A stretch of DNA of 57,298 nt from an uncultured Blautia sp. (GTDB taxonomy: Bacteria > Bacillota > Clostridia > Lachnospirales > Lachnospiraceae): assembly GCA_937900135.1 (NCBI GenBank), contig CALCDJ010000038.1, positions 1 to 57,298 on the forward strand, in the 5' to 3' direction. The position numbers and the translations under genes were made by a program. The notes beneath the pieces were generated by a model. It had not been told where the DNA came from. It saw only the letters and a program-made list of their open reading frames with translations, and ran no database searches. Numbering within the stretch: position 1 is the stretch's first letter; each line of letters begins with the position of its first letter. Of the stretch, positions 6,732-14,314 are shown in pieces.

Positions 6732-8000
6732 TTATAATCCCAATTCAACCGGTGCAGAAATTTTTCCGGTTACTGCACTTGCAGCAGCCACTGCCGGACT
6801 TGCCAGATACACTTCTGATTCCACGTGTCCCATACGGCCTACAAAGTTTCGGTTGGTTGTGGAAATACACCGTTCTCCTGCTGCCAGGATTCCCATATAT
6901 CCTCCCAGACAGGGACCACAGGTAGGTGTGCTGACCACTGCTCCTGCTTCAATAAAGATTTTCAGAAGTCCTTCTTCCATTGCCTGAAGATAGATGGACT
7001 GAGTTGCAGGAATCACAATACAGCGAACTCCTTTTTTTACCTTGCGTCCCTTAAGAATCTCCGCTGCAACCCGAAGGTCATCCATCCGTCCGTTGGTACA
7101 GGAACCGATCACTGCCTGATCCACGGTTACCGGCTGGGTGATTTCCTGAATGGTTCTGGTATTTTCCGGCAGATGAGGAAAGGCAATCGTTGGCTCTAAG
7201 GTGCTAAGATCAATGGTGTATTCCGCCTCATATTCTGCATCTTCATCCGCTTCAAAGATTTTATATGGTCGTTTGGAATGCTCCTTCATATAGGCAATAG
7301 CCACCTCGTCTACCGGGAAGATTCCATTCTTGCCACCTGCTTCAATTGCCATATTGGCAATGGTAAAACGATCATCCATGGTCAGGTTCTTGATTCCATC
7401 TCCTACAAATTCCATAGATTTATAAAGAGCCCCGTCTACCCCGATCATTCCAATGATATGTAAGATCACATCTTTTCCGCTGACCCATTTTCTTGGCTTG
7501 CCCACCAGACGGAAGCGAATGGCAGAAGGTACCTTAAACCATGCTTTTCCCGTAGCCATGCCGGCAGCCATATCCGTACTTCCCACACCTGTGGAAAATG
7601 CGCCCAAAGCTCCATAGGTACAGGTATGAGAATCTGCGCCGATAATTACATCTCCTGCCACAGTCAGTCCCTTTTCCGGAAGAAGGGCATGCTCAATCCC
7701 CATCTCACCCACGTCAAAGTAATTGGTAATTTCATGCTTACAGGCAAATTCCCGCACACATTTACAGTGTTCTGCTGATTTGATATCCTTATTTGGGATA
7801 AAGTGGTCCATAACCAGTGCAACCTTATCTTTATCAAACACGGTATCCACCGTCATTTTGTCCATCTCATGAATGGCTACCGGAGAGGTAATATCATTTC
7901 CAAGAACAAGATCCAGATCTGCCTCGATCAGTTGTCCTGCTTCCACATGATCCAATCCGGCATGAGCTGCCAGTATTTTCTGTGTCATTGTCATTCCCAT
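6732..8000 (-). CDS. leuC: 3-isopropylmalate dehydratase large subunit
   Basis: This 422-residue aconitase-family subunit carries the [4Fe-4S] cluster and the active site for leucine synthesis. The substrate loop DSHTCTYGALG, the first cluster cysteine in GSCTNGR and the pair in PTCGPCLGG are all present. The length fits the 420-residue LeuC subfamily. The ATG at 8000 follows GAGGAGG. It is transcribed divergently from a LysR-type regulator, which probably controls it. Confidence 0.96.
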   Translation of the reverse strand: MGMTMTQKILAAHAGLDHVEAGQLIEADLDLVLGNDITSPVAIHEMDKMTVDTVFDKDKVALVMDHFIPNKDIKSAEHCKCVREFACKHEITNYFDVGEMGIEHALLPEKGLTVAGDVIIGADSHTCTYGALGAFSTGVGSTDMAAGMATGKAWFKVPSAIRFRLVGKPRKWVSGKDVILHIIGMIGVDGALYKSMEFVGDGIKNLTMDDRFTIANMAIEAGGKNGIFPVDEVAIAYMKEHSKRPYKIFEADEDAEYEAEYTIDLSTLEPTIAFPHLPENTRTIQEITQPVTVDQAVIGSCTNGRMDDLRVAAEILKGRKVKKGVRCIVIPATQSIYLQAMEEGLLKIFIEAGAVVSTPTCGPCLGGYMGILAAGERCISTTNRNFVGRMGHVESEVYLASPAVAAASAVTGKISAPVELGL

Positions 8001-8039
8001 TCTTAATTCCTCCTCATCTATTTCACTCCTACTAAAGAT

Positions 8040-8140
8040 TCGTATTAAAGCGGTAAAATTTTATAGTGTCATTTTATCACAGTTTCTGTTATAATACTAA
8101 TACATATTATTGATACTTATTATAACTATCAGTTATAGCA
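8040..8140. promoter_or_regulatory. Divergent control region of leuCD and the LysR gene, with palindrome
   Basis: The 194-base intergenic region is AT-rich. It holds a perfect palindrome TATAACT-ATC-AGTTATA (8121-8137), a T-N11-A type site expected for LysR regulators, and several TATAAT-like hexamers (for example TATAAT at 8092-8097 on the plus strand). No T-box or leader peptide was found. Confidence 0.5.
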
Positions 8141-8194
8141 AACCACCCACGGAATCCCTACCCAAACAGGCCGTGGTTCAGATCGGAGGCTTTT

Positions 8195-9070
8195 ATGCAG
8201 GAAAATCTTTCCCTCTATCATGTGTTTTATACGGTAGCCAAGTGCGGCAGTCTTTCCCAGGCAGCCAAGGAGTTGTACGTCAGTCAGCCGGCCATCAGCC
8301 GCTCCATCCAAAAACTGGAGGAAAATCTGGAAACTTCTCTTTTTAAACGGAATTCCAGAGGCGTCAGTCTCACACCAGCCGGTAAGGCTCTGTACCTCAA
8401 AGTAAAAGAAGCCTTTGCTCTTTTGTCCCAGGGAGAAGAGGAACTGCTCCATCATCGTTTCGGTGAAATTCCCAGACTCCGGATTGGAGCCAGCTCCACT
8501 TTGAGCAAATACATTCTTCTTCCCAGACTGAAAACTTATATTTCCCAGCATCCCAATGTGCGTATCACCATTTCATGCCAATCCTCCTACCAGACCCTTC
8601 AGCTTCTGGAGCAGGGCCAGATTGATCTTGGACTCATTGGAAAGCCCAGGAAGCTTCCAGGCTATTCCTTTTTTCCAGTACAAAAAATCCAGGATACCTT
8701 CGTTTCCACCAGCCAATACCTGAAATCCCTTCAGGACTTTTATCCAGGGGAAAACCTGGCGCAGACAGCCACCTTTATGCTTCTGGATGAAGATAACATC
8801 ACCCGTCAGCTTGTCGATGGCGTGTTAAAGGAGCATGAACTGAAGCTTTCTCATATTCTGGAAGTCTCCTCCATGGAGCTTCTCATTCAGTTTGCAGAAA
8901 TCGGAATGGGAGTTGCCTGTGTCACCAGAGAGTTTGTAAAAACAGAATTAGCCAGCGGAACACTTCTGGAGGTTCCCATGGGCTGTACCTTTCCCAGCCG
9001 GGATATTGGTTATGTCTGTCGAAAAAACGAAGAGGAACAGCCTCTTCTTCATTCTTTTCTTTTTGACTGA
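8195..9070 (+). CDS. LysR-family transcriptional regulator next to leuCD
   Basis: This 291-residue regulator has the N-terminal winged helix of the family (SLSQAAKELYVSQPAISRSI, about residues 18-37) and a periplasmic-binding-like effector domain starting near residue 90 (RIGASSTLSKYILLPRL). It is divergent from leuC and separated by a palindrome of LysR-box type, so it most likely activates or senses the leucine pathway. The effector cannot be read from the sequence. No strong terminator of its own is seen; the hairpin at 9084-9115 may serve both strands. Confidence 0.9.
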   Translation: MQENLSLYHVFYTVAKCGSLSQAAKELYVSQPAISRSIQKLEENLETSLFKRNSRGVSLTPAGKALYLKVKEAFALLSQGEEELLHHRFGEIPRLRIGASSTLSKYILLPRLKTYISQHPNVRITISCQSSYQTLQLLEQGQIDLGLIGKPRKLPGYSFFPVQKIQDTFVSTSQYLKSLQDFYPGENLAQTATFMLLDEDNITRQLVDGVLKEHELKLSHILEVSSMELLIQFAEIGMGVACVTREFVKTELASGTLLEVPMGCTFPSRDIGYVCRKNEEEQPLLHSFLFD

Positions 9071-9083
9071 TTTCCTTCTGTAC

Positions 9084-9115
9084 GCAAAAAAATGCTCCGC
9101 AATTGCGGAGCATTT
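9084..9115 (-). terminator. Terminator of ilvC
   Basis: A near-perfect hairpin (AATGCTCCGCA with TGCGGAGCATT) is followed on the minus strand by seven T. On the plus strand only a weak T-run follows, so it serves mainly ilvC. Confidence 0.85.
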
Positions 9116-9130
9116 CCAATGGTTTCGTAA

Positions 9131-10150
9131 TTAGTTGTTGATCAGCTTCTCTTCTCCATTCCAGCTGTAAAGTTTACGAACTTCTTCGCCAACGATTTCT
9201 GCCGGATGTTCTGCTGCTTTCTTTCTCATAGCTCTGAAGTGTACCTGGCTTCCTGCGGAGGACATATCCAGAAGGAAATCTTTTGCAAAGGTACCATCCT
9301 GGATATCTGCCAGAATCTTCTTCATGGTCTTCTTGGTTTCTTCTGTAATGATCTTCGGTCCTGTGATATAGTCGCCATATTCTGCTGTGTTAGAGATGGA
9401 ATATCTCATTCCGCCAAAACCGGACTGATAGATCAGATCCACGATGAGTTTCATTTCATGGATACATTCAAAGTATGCATTTCTTGGGTCATAGCCAGCT
9501 TCTACCAGAGTTTCAAAGCCTGCCTGCATCAATGCGCAGACACCGCCGCAAAGAACAGCCTGCTCACCGAAAAGGTCTGTTTCTGTTTCTGTACGGAAGG
9601 TTGTCTCCAGTACACCTGCTCTTGCGCCTCCGATTGCCAGTGCATAAGCCAGTGCAGTATCCAGTGCCTTACCGGATGCATCCTGCTCAACAGCAACCAG
9701 ACAAGGTACACCTTTTCCTGCCTGATATTCGCTTCTTACTGTATGTCCCGGTCCCTTTGGAGCAATCATCGTTACATCAACGAATTTCGGAGGTACGATG
9801 CATCCAAAGTGGATGTTAAAGCCATGGGCAAACATCAGCATATTGCCCTCTTCCAGATTTGGCTCAATATCTTTTTTGTAAAGAGCAGCCTGTTTCTCAT
9901 CATTGATCAGAATCATAATGATATCTGCTTTCTTCGCTGCTTCTGCTGCTGTATAAACTTCAAATCCCTGCTCTTCTGCTCTCTTCCAGGATTTGCTTCC
10001 TTCATACAGGCCAATGATTACGTTACATCCGGATTCTTTTGCGTTTAATGCGTGCGCGTGGCCCTGGCTTCCGTAACCAATAATCGCAATTGTCTTTCCA
10101 TCTAATAAACTTAAATTACAGTCTTCCTGATAAAAAATCCGATTTGCCAT
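9131..10150 (-). CDS. ilvC: Ketol-acid reductoisomerase, class I
   Basis: This 339-residue enzyme isomerises and reduces acetolactate and acetohydroxybutyrate in valine, leucine and isoleucine synthesis. The nucleotide-binding motif is IGYGSQGHAHA (residues 24-34). The catalytic domain shows APKGPGHTVRSEY and the metal ligands in TETDLFGEQ and FECIHE. The cofactor loop reads GLYEGSKSW (residues 47-55), with Tyr49-Glu50 where NADPH enzymes usually have Arg-Pro. The ATG at 10150 follows AGGAGG. It follows ilvN after 86 bases without a terminator, so the two form an operon. Confidence 0.96.
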   Translation of the reverse strand: MANRIFYQEDCNLSLLDGKTIAIIGYGSQGHAHALNAKESGCNVIIGLYEGSKSWKRAEEQGFEVYTAAEAAKKADIIMILINDEKQAALYKKDIEPNLEEGNMLMFAHGFNIHFGCIVPPKFVDVTMIAPKGPGHTVRSEYQAGKGVPCLVAVEQDASGKALDTALAYALAIGGARAGVLETTFRTETETDLFGEQAVLCGGVCALMQAGFETLVEAGYDPRNAYFECIHEMKLIVDLIYQSGFGGMRYSISNTAEYGDYITGPKIITEETKKTMKKILADIQDGTFAKDFLLDMSSAGSQVHFRAMRKKAAEHPAEIVGEEVRKLYSWNGEEKLINN

Positions 10151-10236
10151 TTCTGTTTCCTCCTAGTTTTTGTTTAAATTTTTTCATAATAATTTATGTA
10201 AAGGATTGCTCCCTTGCAAACATTCCCCACTCTCAC

Positions 10237-10734
10237 TTAAAGATAGCGGACATCGTGGGCGCCTCTGGAAAGACCGGTGATACCGGTTCTGGCCAATTCC
10301 AGGATCTCATAATCATCCAGAAGATCAATAAAAGCTTCCAGCTTGCTCTTGGTTCCTGTCATTTCAATCACAAGGGAATCCTTGCTGACATCGATCACCT
10401 TAGCCCGGAAAATATCGGCTATGGAGATAATGCCCTGTCGCTGTTCGGGTTTCGCTGCCACCTTGGCAAGAACAAGCTCCCGGCTGACGCTGTCTTCCGG
10501 TTCCAGAACCTTAATATCGCGAACATCCACAAGCTTGGCAAGCTGCTTGGTGATCTGCTCCAGAATCAACGCATCTCCGCTGCACACCACGGTCATTCTG
10601 GAAAATCTCTCATCTGCCGTTACACCTACTGAAAGGCTGTCAATGTTATATCCGCGGCGACTGAACAAACCGGAAATACGGCTCAAAACACCTGCTGTAT
10701 TGTCTACCAGCAAAGATAAAATTCTCTTTTGCAT
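10237..10734 (-). CDS. ilvN: Acetolactate synthase regulatory (small) subunit
   Basis: This 165-residue protein activates the catalytic subunit and confers feedback inhibition by branched-chain amino acids. An N-terminal ACT domain (LLVDNTAGVLSRISGLFSRR, RGYNIDSL) and the C-terminal ALS_ss_C domain are complete. The catalytic gene ilvB, usually adjacent, is absent from this window. A good promoter lies upstream and ilvC follows in the same transcript. Confidence 0.95.
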   Translation of the reverse strand: MQKRILSLLVDNTAGVLSRISGLFSRRGYNIDSLSVGVTADERFSRMTVVCSGDALILEQITKQLAKLVDVRDIKVLEPEDSVSRELVLAKVAAKPEQRQGIISIADIFRAKVIDVSKDSLVIEMTGTKSKLEAFIDLLDDYEILELARTGITGLSRGAHDVRYL

Positions 10735-10783
10735 ACTTCACCTGCTTTCACTCTTTAAACTAATAAATCCTTATATGTTTACC

Positions 10784-10811
10784 ATTATAGCAAGTTAAAA
10801 GATTTTGTCAA
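10784..10811 (-). promoter_or_regulatory. Promoter of ilvN-ilvC
   Basis: TTGACA (10806-10811) and TATAAT (10784-10789) are separated by 16 bases. The leader of about 45 bases is too short for a T-box. Confidence 0.75.
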
Positions 10812-10832
10812 TCAGAAATTCTTTTTCAAAGA

Positions 10833-10866
10833 AAAAAGGTGGCAGTTCTTTCCAGACTGTCACCTG
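10833..10866 (-). terminator. Terminator of the peptide/nickel-type ABC operon
   Basis: On the minus strand AGGTGACAGT pairs with ACTGCCACCT (one mismatch) and is followed by TTTTTT. It ends the five-gene importer operon. Confidence 0.8.
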
Positions 10867-10877
10867 TTTGTCTCTCT

Positions 10878-11474
10878 TTAAAATCGGATTCTTCGTTCTG
10901 TCACTCTTTTCAGAAGAGGCTCGCTGTGGGAAACCACGATCAGACCGATTTCCCGCTCAGTAACCTCCTTTAAAAGAAAGTTCCAGATCTGACTCTGGGT
11001 AATCAGATCCAGCATGGTACTGATCTCATCGGCGATGAGAAACCGGGTATCCCGTCCAAGCGCTCTGGCAATGCAAAATCTCTGAAGTTCTCCGCCGGAA
11101 AGCTCCTGGGGATAACGGTTCATCCAGTCCTCTTCAATTCCCAGTTCTTTGATTATCCGGGGAGCGATGTCTCGCCCGTCAGCCAGGGTATCACGCATAC
11201 GAAGCCGGGGATTTACCGCGCGTTCGGGATGCTGCCAGATCATCTGAACCGGACAGTAGCCTCTCTTTGGCAATGGTTTTCCATCCAGGAGAACTTCTCC
11301 GGATAATGGGGTCAGATATCCGGAAAGAATTTTGCATAGTGTAGTTTTTCCAAATCCACTGGGGCCTAATATGGCCACTTTTTCGTGACTTTCCACCTGA
11401 AGATTCACATCCCGGAATACTTCCCCTTCTTTTTTTTCATAGGCAAAGGTGAGATTCTTCCCTTCCAGTATCAT
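10878..11474 (-). CDS. ABC importer ATPase 2 (DppF/NikE-like, short)
   Basis: This 198-residue ATPase is the second nucleotide-binding subunit of the importer. Walker A is GPSGFGKTT, the signature LSGGELQRFCIA and Walker B FLIADEIS. It is shorter than usual DppF proteins because it lacks the C-terminal oligopeptide extension. The ATG at 11474 with AGGGGG upstream overlaps the stop codon of the preceding ATPase (ATGA), indicating coupling. In Walker A, phenylalanine replaces the usual serine or glycine after SG, an uncommon but tolerated variant. Confidence 0.9.
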   Translation of the reverse strand: MILEGKNLTFAYEKKEGEVFRDVNLQVESHEKVAILGPSGFGKTTLCKILSGYLTPLSGEVLLDGKPLPKRGYCPVQMIWQHPERAVNPRLRMRDTLADGRDIAPRIIKELGIEEDWMNRYPQELSGGELQRFCIARALGRDTRFLIADEISTMLDLITQSQIWNFLLKEVTEREIGLIVVSHSEPLLKRVTERRIRF

Positions 11475-12472
11475 TTCTGTTCCCCCTTCTCCCTTGGATG
11501 GTGATGATGTTCCGTTACAGAAAGAGGTTCTCCTTTGTATTTGACACACCGTACTGTGCCGCATCCCACTCTCTGCATGGGGATTTCTCCCTGGCATTCC
11601 TGGCTGTATTTGCTACACCTTGGTCCAAAGGGACAGCCCTTGGGCATTTCCTTAACATATGGCTGAACCCCTGGGAGGGGTTGAAACCCATTTTGAGGCA
11701 GCGCTCTCCACAAGGCCTTTGTGTATGGATGACGCAGCGTATCCTCTGATTTAAAATCAGACACCAGCGCTTCCTCCACCGTAGTCCCCGCATAGAAGAC
11801 GGCAATCCGGTCTGCCACCTCCAACGCAAGCTCAATATCATGGGTAATCAAAAGCACTCCTTTTCCCTCATCTGCGAAATTCCGAAAGTCTTCCATAGAC
11901 TTTTTGGCAAGTTCAAGATCCATTCCCGGTGTGGGTTCATCGGCAATGATCAGTTCCGGATTGCCCATCAGTGCTGAGGTCAGAAGGACACGTCGGGTCA
12001 TTCCTCCGGAACATTCAAAGGGGTATTTTTCATCCACATCTGCCTCCAGACCATATCTGCGAAACAGTTCCTGCTGCTTTTTCCGGATAGAATCATCTTT
12101 TCTGCTTCCTCTTACCTGCATTCCCACTGGCATCAGAGGGTCCAGGTAATTGGTACTTTGGGGAACAAAGGCAATCTCCCTTCCCCGGAGACGTCCAATA
12201 CGCTCCCGGTCCAGAAGTTCCCCATCAAAATACATGTCGCCCTCCACCTTTGCATTATAAGGAAGCAGGTCCAGAATAGCATGGGCAAGAAGGCTTTTTC
12301 CTGATCCGCTGGAACCTACCACTGCCACGATCTCTCCCTCATGTACCGATACGGACAGTTTGGAGATTACCGCAAGATCAATCTGACGGCTGCTCCGACT
12401 GTTTTCGTATTGGGAAAAGGAAACCGACAGTTCATCAATTTCCAGAATATGTCTTTTATCTGTACAACTCAT
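11471..12472 (-). CDS. ABC importer ATPase 1 (DppD/NikD-like)
   Basis: This 333-residue ATPase has Walker A GSSGSGKS, a signature in the variant form CSGGMTRR, Walker B LIIADEPTPGMD and the H-loop LLITHD. The C-terminal oligopeptide/nickel extension is present with a four-cysteine block (CPFGPRCSKYSQEC, then VGCGTVRC) that binds iron-sulfur or metal in relatives. The tail carries four consecutive histidines. It works with ATPase 2 to power the two permeases upstream. Confidence 0.93.
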   Translation of the reverse strand: MSCTDKRHILEIDELSVSFSQYENSRSSRQIDLAVISKLSVSVHEGEIVAVVGSSGSGKSLLAHAILDLLPYNAKVEGDMYFDGELLDRERIGRLRGREIAFVPQSTNYLDPLMPVGMQVRGSRKDDSIRKKQQELFRRYGLEADVDEKYPFECSGGMTRRVLLTSALMGNPELIIADEPTPGMDLELAKKSMEDFRNFADEGKGVLLITHDIELALEVADRIAVFYAGTTVEEALVSDFKSEDTLRHPYTKALWRALPQNGFQPLPGVQPYVKEMPKGCPFGPRCSKYSQECQGEIPMQRVGCGTVRCVKYKGEPLSVTEHHHHPREKGEQK

Positions 12473-12487
12473 AATCTTTCCTTTCTC

Positions 12488-13318
12488 CTATTGGTGCACA
12501 CTGTTGGGGTCCAGAATCCTGCGAAGGGCGGTGCCTCCCAGATCAAAAAGAACCACCGTCAGCACCAGCATCAAACCAGGAAACAGCGCAAGCCACCATT
12601 TTCCCATAATGAGATATTTCATGCTTTCAGACAGAATCACGCCAATGGCCGGCTGTTCTGTGGACAGACCAAAGCCCAGGAAGGTAATGCTGGATTCATG
12701 GAGAATGGCATGGGGAAACATCAACACCAGTCCCACCAGAAACTGAGGCAGCAAATGGGGAAGCATATGCTTAACCGCAATCTTGATACGGCTGTGTCCC
12801 AGTCTTTCTGCAATCTGTATGTATTCACTCTGCTTCAGCTGCATCACTTCCCCCCTGATCAGTCTTGCCAGGGAAGTCCAGTGTGAAAGAGCCACACCGA
12901 TGATAACACCCTTCAGTCCCTTGCCCATGGCATAAGAAATCAAAAGGATCAGAAGAATATGAGGAATCCCCATAACCATGTCAATAAGAAAAGTCACAAT
13001 CGAATCTGCTTTTTTCCCCAGGGTTGCAGCTGCCAGCCCCAGAAGAAGGGCCATAAGCGCGCTGACGCCTGCGGCGCCGATTCCAATCAGAATACTAATG
13101 GACAACCCGGTAAGCGTCCGATAAAACATATTTCGCCCCAGCCAGTCTGTACCAAAAGGATACGCAAGGCAGGGAGAAAGATTTTTTCTGGAAAAGTCGG
13201 TTACCATGGCTGCATCGTGACAAAGCTGTCCGGAAATGGCCACGGAAGCCAGAAATATAATAGAGAAAGCCAGAAGAAGTTTGGCTTTTTGTCTCTGATT
13301 CATCTTTCCTCTTTTCAT
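12488..13318 (-). CDS. ABC importer permease 2 (DppC/NikC-like)
   Basis: This inner-membrane permease of about 276 residues has an N-terminal segment (LLLAFSIIFLASVAISG), a cytoplasmic stretch with PFGTDWLGRNMFYRT, four to five further membrane helices and the coupling motif near AERLGHSRIKIAVKHMLPH. The start overlaps the stop of permease 1 (ATGA). An in-frame ATG five codons in (MNQRQK, 13303) has an AGAGG ahead of it and may be the true start. Confidence 0.93.
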   Translation of the reverse strand: MKRGKMNQRQKAKLLLAFSIIFLASVAISGQLCHDAAMVTDFSRKNLSPCLAYPFGTDWLGRNMFYRTLTGLSISILIGIGAAGVSALMALLLGLAAATLGKKADSIVTFLIDMVMGIPHILLILLISYAMGKGLKGVIIGVALSHWTSLARLIRGEVMQLKQSEYIQIAERLGHSRIKIAVKHMLPHLLPQFLVGLVLMFPHAILHESSITFLGFGLSTEQPAIGVILSESMKYLIMGKWWLALFPGLMLVLTVVLFDLGGTALRRILDPNSVHQ

Positions 13319-14307
13319 GAGCGGGCGCCTCCCTTCCGCATACGGGGATCCACTACCCCATACAAAAGGTTGGCAATCAGATTTCCGGCAAACACCATAG
13401 CTGCAGTAATCAGGGTAATCCCCAAAAGAAGGGGAACATCACTTCCAGTTCCTGCAGCCACCGCAGCCTGTCCCAGTCCTGGATAAGAGAAGACCTGTTC
13501 TACCAGTACAGAACCGCCGATAATCTCGCTGATGGAGGCAAACTGCAGGGTCATGGCAGGAAGCAGCACATTCCGCAATCCGTGATGACGCACAATGCTC
13601 CACAGGCTTTCTCCCCTGGCTCTTGCAAAAAGAACATAGTCGCTTTCCATGATATCGATCATTTTTTCCCTTGTATGAAGGGCAATATTGGAAATACCGG
13701 TAATGCTCAAGGTAACTGCGGGAAGAATGGCGTGACGCACCCGGTCCAAAAAGGTCACGCCGCTGGCTTCCACTCCAATGGGAACGCTTAATCCAATGGG
13801 AAGAAGCTTCAGGCATACGCTGAAAACGATCAAAAGCAGCAAAGCCAGCCAGAAAGCTGGTGTACTTGCGATCACAAGAGAATACCCCTTAATCGCCTTA
13901 TCAATGGGTCTTCCCTTAAATACTCCGGCCAGTACCCCCAGAATAAAGCCCAAAAGCCCGGAGATTATCCAGGCAAGTCCCATCAGAAACAGGGAATTTG
14001 ATAATTTTACGCTGATCACCTTGCCTACTGGCTGACGATAAAGGAGGGAGGTTCCAAAATCCCCCCTCACTGCGTCCTTTGCCCAGTTTACATAGCGTTC
14101 CACCGGGGGTGCGTCCACACCCCAGTAGGATCTCAGCTTTTCTTTTTGTGTTTCGCTCATGGAGCCCAGGGCTGCCTGCCCCACATTGGCCTGGAGAGGG
14201 TCAATGGGGGAGGCGGATACCAGGGCGAAGGTGACAATGCTTACTGCAAACAGAAGCAAGAGCATCCGTACCATGTTTTTTCCTGCAAATATTAGGCTAC
14301 GCTTCAT
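13315..14307 (-). CDS. ABC importer permease 1 (DppB/NikB-like)
   Basis: This 330-residue permease has a membrane segment at the N-terminus (MLLLLFAVSIVTFALV), the family's periplasmic loop (SYWGVDAPPVERYVNW) and a coupling motif in FARARGESLWSIVRHHGLRN. The ATG at 14307 is chosen because GGGAG precedes it; it sits inside the end of the binding-protein gene region with only 7 bases between stop and start. The product forms the channel with permease 2. Confidence 0.93.
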   Translation of the reverse strand: MKRSLIFAGKNMVRMLLLLFAVSIVTFALVSASPIDPLQANVGQAALGSMSETQKEKLRSYWGVDAPPVERYVNWAKDAVRGDFGTSLLYRQPVGKVISVKLSNSLFLMGLAWIISGLLGFILGVLAGVFKGRPIDKAIKGYSLVIASTPAFWLALLLLIVFSVCLKLLPIGLSVPIGVEASGVTFLDRVRHAILPAVTLSITGISNIALHTREKMIDIMESDYVLFARARGESLWSIVRHHGLRNVLLPAMTLQFASISEIIGGSVLVEQVFSYPGLGQAAVAAGTGSDVPLLLGITLITAAMVFAGNLIANLLYGVVDPRMRKGGARS

Positions 14308-14314
14308 GAATGTT

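Noticed and set aside
8001..8194. Possible T-box or leucine leader upstream of leuC
   Set aside because: No specifier hairpin, T-box sequence or leucine-rich leader peptide could be found.
10735..10811. T-box upstream of ilvN
   Set aside because: The leader is under 60 bases and has no conserved T-box sequence or terminator.
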